A stretch of 64,000 bases of DNA from Pseudomonadota bacterium. Lineage in GTDB: Bacteria; Pseudomonadota; Gammaproteobacteria; Burkholderiales; Rhodocyclaceae. This document shows positions 8,317 through 17,049 of the stretch, piece by piece. The stretch lies in NCBI GenBank assembly GCA_018241665.1, contig JAFEDK010000009.1, positions 1 through 64,000 on the forward strand, in the 5' to 3' direction. A program made the position numbers and the translations under genes. The notes below the pieces were generated by a model. The model was not told the DNA's origin, ran no database searches, and worked only from the letters and a program-made list of their open reading frames with translations. How positions within the stretch are numbered: position 1 is the stretch's first letter; each line of letters begins with the position of its first letter.

Positions 8317-8958
8317 ATGTCGCAGCGCCTGGCAGTTTTTGATTTCGACGGCACGCTTGCCGATTCCTTCGATGCTTTTCTTGTGTGCCTCAACGAGGCG
8401 GCCAAGCGGCATGGCTTTCGCGGTATTGCGCCGGATGCAACGGAGGAGCCGCGCAAGATGTCGGGGCGGCAGCTGATGGATCATCTGGGGATTCCGTTCT
8501 GGAAGGTGCCGGCAATTGCGGTGGACATGCGCCAGCGGGTGCTGGAGCACATCGACATGGTTAAGCCCTTTCCCGGCACGGCCGAGGCCCTGCGGGCGAT
8601 TGCGGGCCAGGGCACGGCGCTGGCGCTGGTCACGTCCAATTCCCGCGAGGCGGTGCAGGCGGTGCTCGGCACGGAGACGCTGGCGCTGTTCGCCCAGGTG
8701 CATTGCGGCGCGTCCCTGTTCGGCAAGCGTTTCAAGCTGCAGGAGCTGTTGTGGTCCAACCGCCTGAAGCCGCAGCAGGTGGTGTACGTGGGTGACGAGA
8801 TCCGCGATGCGGAGGCCGCGGCGGCGGTAGGCATCGGCTTTCTGGGGGTGGCCTGGGGCTTCACGCGGGCGGCGGAGTTCCAGCAGTATTGCCGGCACCT
8901 GCTGCTGGAGCGCATGGAAGACCTGCCGGCGGCAATCGCCGAGGTGCTGCCGGGCTGA
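8317..8958 (+). CDS. HAD-superfamily phosphatase (phosphoglycolate phosphatase-like)
   Basis: 213 residues. The start is ATG 8317, placing motif I (FDFDGTLADS) at residues 7-16, normal for the family; a TTG 24 bases upstream is less likely. Motif II is VTSNSREAV, the lysine motif follows, and motif III is VGDEIRDAEAAAAVG. An alpha-helical cap lies between motifs I and II, as in phosphoglycolate and beta-phosphoglucomutase-type enzymes. It should hydrolyse a small phosphorylated metabolite in the cytoplasm using the first Asp as nucleophile. The exact substrate cannot be read. The next gene is a penicillin-binding protein about 110 bases downstream on the same strand, probably with its own promoter. 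Confidence 0.85.
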   Translation: MSQRLAVFDFDGTLADSFDAFLVCLNEAAKRHGFRGIAPDATEEPRKMSGRQLMDHLGIPFWKVPAIAVDMRQRVLEHIDMVKPFPGTAEALRAIAGQGTALALVTSNSREAVQAVLGTETLALFAQVHCGASLFGKRFKLQELLWSNRLKPQQVVYVGDEIRDAEAAAAVGIGFLGVAWGFTRAAEFQQYCRHLLLERMEDLPAAIAEVLPG

Positions 8959-9070
8959 AACCCGCTTGCGGGGCCGCTGTCCGCAAGAATGATCCCGCGC
9001 CACCGCAGTTCCGCAACACAAGCAGGGGAAGATCGATGATGTTCATGGTCAATCGCTCTGGCCGCTTGCC

Positions 9071-12000
9071 GTGCGATCCCCCTATACTGGCGCCGTGAGG
9101 TCAGACGACGAATCCCAAGTGCAAGAAGACCAGCCCAAAAGCTTGCTGCACCGCTTGCGCTGGCCCCTCGGCGGGCTGCTGGCGGTCATTGTTGTCGGTG
9201 GCGGCGTGCTCGTCGCCGACGAGGTCAAGACTTCGCGCTTGCAGGCGCATTACCTGGCGCGCTACGCCGCCGACCTGAACTATGCGCTGGTCGATGGCAG
9301 CAGCGATGCGATGCGCACGCCGGCCCACGGCCCCTTCGATGAGCGCATGGGCTATAGCGAACTGCCCAAGATCAGCACCCGCCTCGCCGCGCACGGCTTC
9401 CGGCTTACGCGGCAGGCGCACTTCTCCGATGCGCTGCTCGATTACGCCAGCCGCGGCTACTTCCCGCCCTATCGGGAAAAGACCTCGGCCGGTCTCACCG
9501 TCACCGATTGCCGTAGCGACACGCTGTACCGCTTCCGCTATCCCTACCGGGCTTATGCCGACTTCGCGGCGGTGCCGCCGCGCATCGCCCAGGCCCTGAC
9601 CTTCATCGAAAACCGCGACCTGCTCGACGACGCCCGCCCCCTGATGAACCCGGCGGTGGATTGGGTGCGCTTCGCCCGCGCCGTGCTGGGCCGGGTCGGC
9701 CGTCTGGTCAATGAGGATTTCGATGCGCCGGGCGGCAGCACGCTCGCCACCCAGATCGAGAAGTTCCGCCACTCGCCGGACGGCGTGACGCCCAACAGCA
9801 GCGAGAAGTTGCGCCAGATGGTCTCGGCCAGCGTGCGCGCCTACCGCGACGGCGAGGAAACCCTGCCCCGGCGCCGCGATCTGTTGATCGACTACCTGAA
9901 CACCGTGCCCTTGTCCGCCGCGCCGGGCTTTGGCGAGGTCAATGGGCTCGGCGACGGGCTGTGGGTGTGGTTCGCCGCCGATTTCAACGAGGTGAATACG
10001 CTGCTCGCCGCCCCCGAGGACAGCGGCCCGCGCCTCGCCGCCCAGGGCCGCGCACTGCACCAGGTGGTGGCGCTGATGATCGCCCACCGCCGGCCTTCCT
10101 ATTACCTCGCCCCCAAGGGCCGCGACAACCTCGGCCAGCTATCGGCGAGCTACATCCGGCTGTTGGCAGAGAACGGCATGATCGGCCCCGCGCTGCGCGA
10201 TGCGGCGCTGGCCGAGCCGCTGAAGTTCCGCGACATGGTGGCCAACCCTGCCCTGCTGCCGGCCGATGCCGGCAAGGGGGCGACGGCGATCCGCAACCGC
10301 CTGGCCGGCCTCCTCGATGTTTCGCTGTACGAGCTCGACCGCTACGACGCAGAGGTGTCCACCACGCTGGACGGCGCGCTGCAGCAGCGCGTCAGCGCCT
10401 TCCTAGGGCGCCTCGTCGAACCGGAGTTCGCCCGCCAGCAGGGTTTGATCGGCGAGCGCATGCTCGAAGCCGGCAAGCTGGACGCGGTGCGCTACAGCTT
10501 CAACCTGGTGGAGAGCACGCCGGGCAGCAACCGCGTGCGCGTGCAGACCGACACCACCGACCAGCCCCTCGACATCAACGAAGGCAGCAAGCTGGAGCTC
10601 GGCTCCACCGCCAAGCTGCGCGTGCTGACCACCTATCTGGAAATCGTTGCCGAACTGCACCAGCGCCACGTGGACAAGACGCCGGCCGAGCTGCGCAAGC
10701 TGCAGATCGACCCGCGCGACAACATCTCCCGCTGGGCCATCGACTACCTGGCCCACGCCAGCGACCGCAGCCTGCCGGCCATGCTACAGGCGGCCCTGGC
10801 GCGCAGCTACTCGGCCAGCCCGGGCGAGAGCTTCTTCACCGGCGGCGGCGTGCACACCTTCAACAACTTCCGCAAGGAAGACGACGGCCGCGTGCCCACC
10901 GTGCGCGAGGCCCTGCAGGGCTCGATCAACCTGCCCTTCGTGCGGCTGATGCGCGACGTGGTGCGACACGCGATGTACCAGATCTCGGGCAGTACCGCGC
11001 AGCTGCTGCAGCAGGCCGACGACCCGCGCCGCGCGGACTACCTGGCCCGCTTCGCCGACAAGGAAGGCCAGGTCTTTCTGCGCCGCTTCTGGCTGAAGTA
11101 TCGCGGCAAGAAGCCCGCCGAGATCCAGGACGACTTCCTCGACGGCCTGCGCCCCGGCGCGGATCGCCTCGCCGCTGTCTTCCGCTACCTGTCGCCGCAA
11201 GCCTCGCAGGACGATCTCGGGGCCTTCATGAAGCAGCGCCTGGAAGGCGACAAGCTGAGCGCCGATCGCATCGACAAGCTCTATACCCGCAACGCGCCGG
11301 AAGCCTACGACCTGACCGACCGTGCCTACGTCGCCCGCGTCCATCCGCTCGAGCTGTGGCTGGTCGGCTATCTGTCGGCCAAGCCGGAAGCCGGCTGGGA
11401 CGAGTTGGTCAAAGCCAGCACGGCCGAGCGCCAAGCCGTCTATCGCTGGCTGTTCCGCACCCGCTTCAAGGGCGCCCAGGATTCACGCATCTTCACGATG
11501 CTGGAGGTCGAGGCCTTCCTCGACATCCACCGCCGCTGGGCCCGCCTCGGCTATCCCTTCGGCCATCTCGTCCCCTCGCTGGCCACCGCCCTCGGCAGCT
11601 CGGGCGACCGTCCGGCGGCTCTGGCCGAGTTGATGGGCATCATCGAGAACGACGGCGTCCGCTTGCCGACCCGGCGCATCGACAAACTGGACTTCGCCAC
11701 CGGCACGCCCTACGAAACCCATTTCACCGGCAATGGCGAGCAGGGCGAACGGGTGATGGCGCCGGAAGTGGCCGCCGCGCTGCGCAGCGCGCTGTCCGAG
11801 GTGGTCGAGGGCGGTACGGCACGGCGCCTGGCCGGCGCCTTCAAGCTCGCCGACGGCAGCACCCTGGGAGTTGGCGGCAAGACCGGCACCGGCGACAACC
11901 GCATCGTGCTCGGCCGCGGCGCGACGCGCGGCGTTGCACTTAACCGGACGGCGACCTTCGTCTTTTATCTTGGCCCCCGCCATTTCGGCACGCTGACCGC

Positions 12001-12217
12001 CTACGTCATCGGCCCCGACGCCGCCCGCTACCACTTCACCTCGGCGCTGCCGGTGCAGATCCTGAAGTCGATGGGGCCGCTCCTGCTGCCGGCGCTGGAG
12101 CCGGGCGCGGAGAAGCGTTGCCCCGCGCCACCGGCGAGTGCCAGCAACATGGTGGTCGCCGCATCGAGCGCCGGGCCGGCCAGCGCGATTGACAGCACGC
12201 CGCCGGCAAAACCATAA
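9071..12217 (+). CDS. divergent class A penicillin-binding protein (GT51 plus transpeptidase)
   Basis: Up to 1048 residues, long for the class. One membrane anchor (about 30-48) is followed by a GT51 glycosyltransferase region with Glu180 in FIENRD and GGSTLATQ at 221. The second conserved Glu, usually in an ELYxN context, reads LLIDYLN at 271-277. The transpeptidase domain has all three motifs: STAK (Ser512), SIN (618-620) and KTG near 937. It should polymerise and cross-link peptidoglycan at the outer face of the inner membrane. The start is uncertain: GTG 9071, 9095 and 9119 are all in frame without a good Shine-Dalgarno, and a TATACT lies at 9083. A promoter for the next gene overlaps its 3' end. 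Confidence 0.82.
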   Translation: MRSPYTGAVRSDDESQVQEDQPKSLLHRLRWPLGGLLAVIVVGGGVLVADEVKTSRLQAHYLARYAADLNYALVDGSSDAMRTPAHGPFDERMGYSELPKISTRLAAHGFRLTRQAHFSDALLDYASRGYFPPYREKTSAGLTVTDCRSDTLYRFRYPYRAYADFAAVPPRIAQALTFIENRDLLDDARPLMNPAVDWVRFARAVLGRVGRLVNEDFDAPGGSTLATQIEKFRHSPDGVTPNSSEKLRQMVSASVRAYRDGEETLPRRRDLLIDYLNTVPLSAAPGFGEVNGLGDGLWVWFAADFNEVNTLLAAPEDSGPRLAAQGRALHQVVALMIAHRRPSYYLAPKGRDNLGQLSASYIRLLAENGMIGPALRDAALAEPLKFRDMVANPALLPADAGKGATAIRNRLAGLLDVSLYELDRYDAEVSTTLDGALQQRVSAFLGRLVEPEFARQQGLIGERMLEAGKLDAVRYSFNLVESTPGSNRVRVQTDTTDQPLDINEGSKLELGSTAKLRVLTTYLEIVAELHQRHVDKTPAELRKLQIDPRDNISRWAIDYLAHASDRSLPAMLQAALARSYSASPGESFFTGGGVHTFNNFRKEDDGRVPTVREALQGSINLPFVRLMRDVVRHAMYQISGSTAQLLQQADDPRRADYLARFADKEGQVFLRRFWLKYRGKKPAEIQDDFLDGLRPGADRLAAVFRYLSPQASQDDLGAFMKQRLEGDKLSADRIDKLYTRNAPEAYDLTDRAYVARVHPLELWLVGYLSAKPEAGWDELVKASTAERQAVYRWLFRTRFKGAQDSRIFTMLEVEAFLDIHRRWARLGYPFGHLVPSLATALGSSGDRPAALAELMGIIENDGVRLPTRRIDKLDFATGTPYETHFTGNGEQGERVMAPEVAAALRSALSEVVEGGTARRLAGAFKLADGSTLGVGGKTGTGDNRIVLGRGATRGVALNRTATFVFYLGPRHFGTLTAYVIGPDAARYHFTSALPVQILKSMGPLLLPALEPGAEKRCPAPPASASNMVVAASSAGPASAIDSTPPAKP

Positions 12218-12218
12218 T
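12189..12218 (+). promoter_or_regulatory. sigma-70 promoter inside the 3' end of the PBP gene
   Basis: A perfect -35 TTGACA (12189-12194) is followed by an 18-base spacer and -10 CATAAT (12213-12218), which overlaps the PBP stop codon. The predicted transcript start is about 12225, just before the first aptamer of the glycine riboswitch. It therefore probably drives the riboswitch and the downstream TRIC-family gene. Confidence 0.7.
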
Positions 12219-12231
12219 CGACCGCATCCTG

Positions 12232-12420
12232 CTGGAGAGAGAGGCCCACGGCCTCCGCCGAAGGCGCAAGCTCCCATAATCGCTCAGGCACACCGTACCG
12301 CAGGATTTGTTTGCCGACTGGAGAGAAGCCGGAGCATGCCCCGCATGCTGCCCGGCTCACCGAAGGGGCAGGCGCCGCACGGCGCCGGAACTCTCAGGTA
12401 AAAGGACAGGGGGAGAGGCG
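12232..12420 (+). promoter_or_regulatory. tandem glycine riboswitch upstream of a TRIC-family gene
   Basis: Two aptamers in series. The first runs from CTGGAGAG (12232) through GCCGAAGGCGC to GCTCAGGCA. A short A/T-rich linker (about 12301-12317) follows. The second runs from CTGGAGAG (12318) through CACCGAAGGGGCA to CTCTCAGGTAAAAGGACAG. These are the conserved cores of the glycine riboswitch family, in the usual cooperative two-aptamer layout. Aptamer 1 is the more degenerate at its 3' side. The ligand is glycine by family; the direction of control is not certain from sequence. Confidence 0.9.
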
Positions 12421-12468
12421 CTGCAGGCCCGCCATCGAACGGGCCCGCCCTTTTCCGGAGTCTCCCCG
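12410..12468 (+). promoter_or_regulatory. putative expression platform of the 12-kb glycine riboswitch
   Basis: GGCCCG (12426) pairs with CGGGCC (12440) and is followed by CGCCCTTTT, which resembles an intrinsic terminator. In addition GGGGAGA (12410-12416), at the end of aptamer 2, is perfectly complementary to TCTCCCC (12461-12467). The latter lies between the Shine-Dalgarno GGAG (12457) and the ATG. Either transcription or translation could thus be the controlled step. Confidence 0.55.
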
Positions 12469-13134
12469 ATGCCTGAACTCGCCCTGCCCTCGCTCCCCGC
12501 ATTCCTCGCAGAACTCGACCTGATGACGAGCATCTACCTCGTCGCCATTGCCGCCGAAGCCATGTCCGGCGCCCTCGCCGCCGGACGCCGCAACATGGAC
12601 ATCTTCGGCGTCGCCGTCATCGCCTTCGTCACCGCGCTGGGTGGCGGCACCCTGCGCGACCTCGTGCTCGGCCGCTTCCCGGTGGGCTGGACCCAGCATC
12701 CGGAATACGTTTACCTGGTCATCTCGGCCGGCCTGCTGACCACCCTGCTGGCGCCGATGATGCACCGCCTCGCACGTCTCTTCCTGGTTCTCGACGCCCT
12801 CGGGCTGGTGGCTTTCTCGCTGATCGGCTGCAATGTTGCCCTGACCCTGCACTACCCGCCGGTCGTGGTGGTCATGGCTGGCATGATCACCGGCATCTTC
12901 GGGGGCATCCTGCGCGACGTGCTGTGCAACCAGGTGCCCGTGGTCTTCCGGCGCGAGCTCTACGCCAGTGTCTCGCTCGCCGTCTGCCTGCTTTTCCTCG
13001 CCCTGCGTACCGCCGGCGTGCCCCCCGACCTCAATACCACGCTGTGCTTTGCCGGCGGCCTCGCCCTGCGCCTGCTGGCCATTCATCGCGGCTGGCAGCT
13101 GCCGACCTTCTCGTACCGGCAACGCTGGGAGTGA
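12469..13134 (+). CDS. TRIC-family (UPF0126) membrane protein, putative glycine-linked transporter
   Basis: 221 residues with about seven hydrophobic helices. The family's internal duplication is visible as two similar motifs, ALGGGTLRDLVLG and GIFGGILRDVLCN, one in each half. The start is ATG 12469 with GGAG eight bases upstream; the frame open further upstream is riboswitch sequence. Eukaryotic and archaeal relatives are trimeric cation channels. Bacterial members are often found behind glycine riboswitches, and the same holds here, so a role in glycine movement across the inner membrane is a reasonable inference. The gene is followed about 100 bases later by nosD, probably a separate unit. 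Confidence 0.85.
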   Translation: MPELALPSLPAFLAELDLMTSIYLVAIAAEAMSGALAAGRRNMDIFGVAVIAFVTALGGGTLRDLVLGRFPVGWTQHPEYVYLVISAGLLTTLLAPMMHRLARLFLVLDALGLVAFSLIGCNVALTLHYPPVVVVMAGMITGIFGGILRDVLCNQVPVVFRRELYASVSLAVCLLFLALRTAGVPPDLNTTLCFAGGLALRLLAIHRGWQLPTFSYRQRWE

Positions 13135-13235
13135 GTCGCGCAGTCGCCGACTTTACCTACATCAAGGCCGGCTGCGACATTCCGCCGCAGACTGGCGGCC
13201 AGAGTGACTTCCCGCCAGCTGCTTCCATTCTATTC

Positions 13236-14522
13236 ATGCTGCTTTCTCGTTTCACCCTCCGTTCCGTCGTCCGCAGTGGCCTTGCCGCCCTGCTGGCCCT
13301 GCCGGCGCTGGCGGCCCACGGGGCCGACTGGCTGGTGAAGCCGGGCGAGTCGATCCAGGCCGCGCTCAAGCGCGCAGCGGCCGGCGACACGGTGCACGTG
13401 GCCCGCGGTACCTACGCGGAAAACCTGCGCATCGAAAAGCCGGTGAAGCTGATCGGCGACGGCCGCCCGACCCTCGATGGCCAGGGCCGTGGCGACACCA
13501 TCCGCGTGGTGGCCACCGATGTGAACATCGAGGGCTTCATCATCGCCAACTCCGGCGCCGACCTGGGCGCCCAGAACGCCGGCGTCTACATCCAGCCCGG
13601 CGCCGACCGTGCCCGCGTCGCCCACTGCGATTTCAGCTACACCCTGTTCGGGCTGTGGATCGAGAAGGCCCGCGACGTACGGGTGGAATACAACCTGATC
13701 ACCGGCAAGCGGGACGTGGACTCGGCCCAGCGCGGCAACGGCATCCAGCTCTACAACAGCGCCGGTGCCCAGGTGATCGGCAACCAGATCAGCTTCGTGC
13801 GCGACGCGATCTACGTGGACATCACCAACCACGCAGTCTTCCGTGGCAACAAGATGCACCACAGCCGCTACGGCACCCACTACATGAACTCCCACTACAA
13901 CCTGTGGGAAGACAACGAGAGCTACCTCAACCGCGGCGGCCTGGCCCTGATGGAGGTGCGCAACCTGACCGTGCGTAACAACAAGGCCTGGGGCAATTCG
14001 GACCACGGCATCATGCTGCGGACGATCCAGGATTCCGTCGTGGAGAACAACGTGGTGGCCGGCAACGCGCGTGGCTTCTTCATCTACGACGCGGAGTACA
14101 ACACCCTGCGCAACAACCTGGTGGTGGATAACCAGGTGGGCGTGCACCTGTGGGCCGGCTCGGTGCGCAACACGGTGGAGGGCAACGACTTCATCTCCAA
14201 CCGGGAGCAGATCAAGTACGTGGCCACCCGGGACGAGCCCTGGGGTGGCAAGGTGGGCAACCACTGGAGCAACTACGTGGGCTGGGACCGCAACGGCGAT
14301 GGCCACGGCGACGTGCCCTACGAGGCCAACGACATGGTGGATCGCCTGTCGTGGCGCCATCCGATGGTCAAGCTGCTGCTCGCCAGCCCGGCCATCCAGA
14401 CCCTGCGCCTGATCGCCCAGCAGTTTCCGCTGCTGCGCGCCCCCAGCATCGTGGACAAGAATCCGCGCATGCGCCCCGAACATACCGACTGGAGAAACTG
14501 GCTTGGCAAGCACTATCGTTGA
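13236..14522 (+). CDS. nosD: NosD, periplasmic copper-maturation protein for nitrous oxide reductase
   Basis: 428 residues. A Sec signal peptide (hydrophobic RSGLAALLALPALAAHGA) precedes a right-handed parallel beta-helix built of repeats such as NNVVAGNARG and GVHLWAGSVRNTVEGN. The C-terminal part has the WSNYVGWDRNGDGHGDVPY loop of NosD/CASH proteins. NosD works with the ABC transporter NosFY to supply what is needed for the CuZ site of NosZ in the periplasm. ATG 13236 gives a proper signal peptide; the frame continues upstream without one. nosR and nosZ, often just upstream, are absent here. The end overlaps nosF. Confidence 0.93.
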   Translation: MLLSRFTLRSVVRSGLAALLALPALAAHGADWLVKPGESIQAALKRAAAGDTVHVARGTYAENLRIEKPVKLIGDGRPTLDGQGRGDTIRVVATDVNIEGFIIANSGADLGAQNAGVYIQPGADRARVAHCDFSYTLFGLWIEKARDVRVEYNLITGKRDVDSAQRGNGIQLYNSAGAQVIGNQISFVRDAIYVDITNHAVFRGNKMHHSRYGTHYMNSHYNLWEDNESYLNRGGLALMEVRNLTVRNNKAWGNSDHGIMLRTIQDSVVENNVVAGNARGFFIYDAEYNTLRNNLVVDNQVGVHLWAGSVRNTVEGNDFISNREQIKYVATRDEPWGGKVGNHWSNYVGWDRNGDGHGDVPYEANDMVDRLSWRHPMVKLLLASPAIQTLRLIAQQFPLLRAPSIVDKNPRMRPEHTDWRNWLGKHYR

Positions 14523-15414
14523 AGCCCGCGGCGTCACCAAGGACTTCGGCTCCATTCAGGCGGTGAAGGGTGTCGACCTTTCCATCGCCGCCGGCGAGCT
14601 GTTCGGCCTGATCGGCCACAACGGCGCCGGCAAGAGCACGTTGTTCAAGATGATGCTCGGGCTGATCCCCGTGACCCGCGGCGAGATCCGCCTGGACGGC
14701 GAATCCGTGACCGGCCCGCGCTTCCGGGACACGCGCCGCAAGATCGGCTACCTGCCGGAGAACGTCGTCCTCTACGACAACCTGACCGGCATCGAGACCC
14801 TGTATTTCTTCGCCGACCTGAAGGCGGTGCCGCGCAGCAGTTGCGCCGCGCTGCTGGAGAAAGTGGGCCTCGCCCACGCTGCCGGCCGGCGCGTGCGGGA
14901 GTACTCGAAAGGGATGCGCCAGCGCCTCGGCTTTGCCCAGGCCCTGCTCGGCAAGCCACGCCTGCTGTTCCTCGACGAGCCGACCACCGGCCTCGATCCG
15001 GGGGCGATCCGCGACTTCTACCGTATCCTGCGGGAGCTGCGCGATGAGGGGGTGACGATGGTGCTCACCTCCCACATCCTCGCCGAGATCCAGGAGCGCG
15101 TGGATCGCCTGGCGATCATGGAAGGCGGCGTGATCCGCGCCACCGGCACGGTGCAATCCCTGCGCGAGGCGATGAACCTGCCGCTGACGCTGGAGATCGC
15201 CGGCGGCGCCGGCCTGCGCGAGCAGGTGGCGCGGGTGCTCGAAGGCCTCGCCATCGACGGCATCGACGATTCGGGCCACAGCCTGCACATCCGCCTGCCC
15301 CGCGAAGCCAAGATGCCCGCCCTCGCCCGCCTCGCCACCCTCGGCGAAACGCTGCGCGACCTCCATGTGCGCGAGCCGTCCCTCGAGGACGTGTTCTTCG
15401 GCTACCGGACCTGA
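14503..15414 (+). CDS. nosF: NosF, ABC transporter ATP-binding protein
   Basis: 303 residues. Walker A is GHNGAGKST, the signature is EYSKGMRQR, and Walker B is LLFLDEPTTGLDP, then the H-loop TSH. The start is a TTG at 14503 with GGAG eight bases before it, overlapping the last 20 bases of nosD, which indicates translational coupling. NosF powers the NosY permease during assembly of the CuZ cluster of nitrous oxide reductase. The C-terminal region after the nucleotide-binding domain (about residues 225-303) is the accessory domain usual in NosF. Confidence 0.93.
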   Translation: MASTIVEARGVTKDFGSIQAVKGVDLSIAAGELFGLIGHNGAGKSTLFKMMLGLIPVTRGEIRLDGESVTGPRFRDTRRKIGYLPENVVLYDNLTGIETLYFFADLKAVPRSSCAALLEKVGLAHAAGRRVREYSKGMRQRLGFAQALLGKPRLLFLDEPTTGLDPGAIRDFYRILRELRDEGVTMVLTSHILAEIQERVDRLAIMEGGVIRATGTVQSLREAMNLPLTLEIAGGAGLREQVARVLEGLAIDGIDDSGHSLHIRLPREAKMPALARLATLGETLRDLHVREPSLEDVFFGYRT

Positions 15415-15417
15415 ACC

Positions 15418-16242
15418 ATGTTCTCCATCGACTTCAGACAGATCGGCATCGTCGCCGGCAAGGAATTCTGGGACCGCATCCGCAACCGCTGGGTGCTGGC
15501 CGTGGCCGTGGTGTTCACCGTGTTCGCACTGGTGATCGCCTACTTCGGCGCAGCCCAGCAGGGCACGGTGGGTTTCCACTCCATCGACGTGACCATCGCC
15601 TCGCTGGTCAGCCTGGTGATCTACCTGATCCCGCTGATCGCCTTGATCCTCGGCTTCGACGCCATCGTCGGCGAGCGGGAACGGGGCTCGCTGGACCTGC
15701 TGCTGACGCTGCCGATCACCCGCAAGGAGCTGATCCTCGGCAAGTACGCGGGGCTGGCCGGCGCGCTGGCCTTCTCCACCATCGCCGGCTTCGGCGCGGT
15801 GGGGGTGATCCTGTCGCCACAGCTGGGCCTCAACGCACTGTTCCACTACGCCGGCTTCATGGCTTCGGCAATCCTGCTCGGCTTCGCCTTCCTGAGCCTG
15901 GCAGTGATGCTGTCGGTGTTCGCCGGCGACCGCACGCGGGCCTCCGGCATGGCCATCGGCACCTGGTTCTTCTTCGTGCTGGTGTTCGACCTGCTGATCC
16001 TCGGCGCGCTGGTGGTCACCGCCGGCGACTACGGCGGCGCGGTCTTCCCCTATCTGCTGCTGCTCAACCCGGCGGACGTGTTCCGTGTGCTCAACGTGTT
16101 CAGCCTGGACGAGGTACGCACGCTGTATGGCCTCGCCACCGTGTTCCCCGAAGCCCTGAGCCATCCGGCCACCCTGGGCGGCGTGATGCTGGCGTGGATC
16201 GCCGGCCCGCTGATGGTGGCCATCTGGAGATTCGAACGATGA
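15418..16242 (+). CDS. nosY: NosY, ABC transporter permease
   Basis: 274 residues with six hydrophobic segments, starting with the amphipathic KEFWDRIRNRW and a first span near 30-48. The cytosolic loop GERERGSLDLLLTLPITR is the hallmark of ABC-2-type permeases of the NosY group. It pairs with NosF and NosD for maturation of nitrous oxide reductase. It starts three bases after the nosF stop and its stop overlaps the nosL start (ATGA), so the genes form a tight operon. Confidence 0.93.
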   Translation: MFSIDFRQIGIVAGKEFWDRIRNRWVLAVAVVFTVFALVIAYFGAAQQGTVGFHSIDVTIASLVSLVIYLIPLIALILGFDAIVGERERGSLDLLLTLPITRKELILGKYAGLAGALAFSTIAGFGAVGVILSPQLGLNALFHYAGFMASAILLGFAFLSLAVMLSVFAGDRTRASGMAIGTWFFFVLVFDLLILGALVVTAGDYGGAVFPYLLLLNPADVFRVLNVFSLDEVRTLYGLATVFPEALSHPATLGGVMLAWIAGPLMVAIWRFER

Positions 16243-16772
16243 AACGCCCCTCCCCCTTCAACGCCCTGCCGCGCCTGGCCGCGCTGCTGCTGGCAGCCGG
16301 CATGCTGACGGCCTGCGGCAAGACGATGGACAGCAGCGTGGCCCCGACGGAGCTCGGCAAGGACACCTACTGCGCCCTCGACGGCATGCTGCTCGGCGAC
16401 TATCCCGGCCCCAAGGCGCAGATCCACTACGCGGGCCAGCCGGAGCCGGAGTTCTTCTGCGACACGATGGAGATGTTCTCCATCTACCTGAAGCCGGAAC
16501 AGGCCCGCAAGGTGGCGGCGATCTACGTGCAGGACCTGGACAAGACGAGCTGGGAAGAACCGAAGGGCGCATGGATCGACGCCAAGACGGCCTTCTACGT
16601 GGTGGGCTCCAAGAAGCGCGCCGCGATGGGCCCGACCCTGCCCTCCTTCGGCACCCGCGAGGGGGCGCAGAAGTTCGCCGCCGCCGAGGGCGGCAAGGTA
16701 CTGGCATTCTCCGAAGTCACCCCCGACATGGCCCGCCTGGACGGCGGCGCGTTGCACGATCAAAGGATGTAA
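16239..16772 (+). CDS. nosL: NosL, copper-binding lipoprotein
   Basis: 177 residues. A lipoprotein signal ends in LTAC, so the mature protein is anchored in the envelope. YCALDGM and FCDTMEMF supply Cys and Met residues of the type NosL uses to bind Cu(I). NosL delivers copper to nitrous oxide reductase. ATG 16239 overlaps the nosY stop by four bases. A second NosL-type protein lacking the lipobox lies three genes downstream. Confidence 0.9.
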   Translation: MKRPSPFNALPRLAALLLAAGMLTACGKTMDSSVAPTELGKDTYCALDGMLLGDYPGPKAQIHYAGQPEPEFFCDTMEMFSIYLKPEQARKVAAIYVQDLDKTSWEEPKGAWIDAKTAFYVVGSKKRAAMGPTLPSFGTREGAQKFAAAEGGKVLAFSEVTPDMARLDGGALHDQRM

Positions 16773-16776
16773 GCCG

Positions 16777-17049
16777 ATGGACAATTTCTACGACAAGGTT
16801 CCCGCCGAGCACGCACTGGAGATCCAGCGCGTGTCGCGCCTGATGTACCAGGTGCGCGCTGCCCGCGACGACATGCTGGCCCGCCTCGGTGCAGCCGATG
16901 CCGAGCAGGCGCTGGCCTGCATCGTCGACGGCGAACTGCCCGAGCATCCGGGCTACGAGCACTATCTGTCGGTGCGCATCCTCAACGGACTGCACAACCA
17001 GGTGCGCGCCGAGCTGGCCGCCCTCGTCAGGGAGGCCCAGGAACAATGA
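16777..17049 (+). CDS. small helical protein, putative partner of the TumE-like gene
   Basis: 90 residues, no signal peptide or membrane span, predicted helical. AAAGGA precedes ATG 16777, which is only four bases after the nosL stop. The part around GELPEHPGYEHYLSVRIL resembles, from memory, small proteins encoded just before DUF6516/TumE-like genes. The stop overlaps the next start (ATGA), the classic layout of a co-expressed pair such as antitoxin then toxin. It has no helix-turn-helix that I can see, so it differs from the TumA antitoxin. The role is an inference from position. Confidence 0.7.
   Translation: MDNFYDKVPAEHALEIQRVSRLMYQVRAARDDMLARLGAADAEQALACIVDGELPEHPGYEHYLSVRILNGLHNQVRAELAALVREAQEQ

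Noticed and set aside
9961-11943. 660-codon frame within the PBP gene on the same strand
   Set aside because: Arg/Pro-rich composition of an out-of-frame shadow; the PBP frame has the real motifs.
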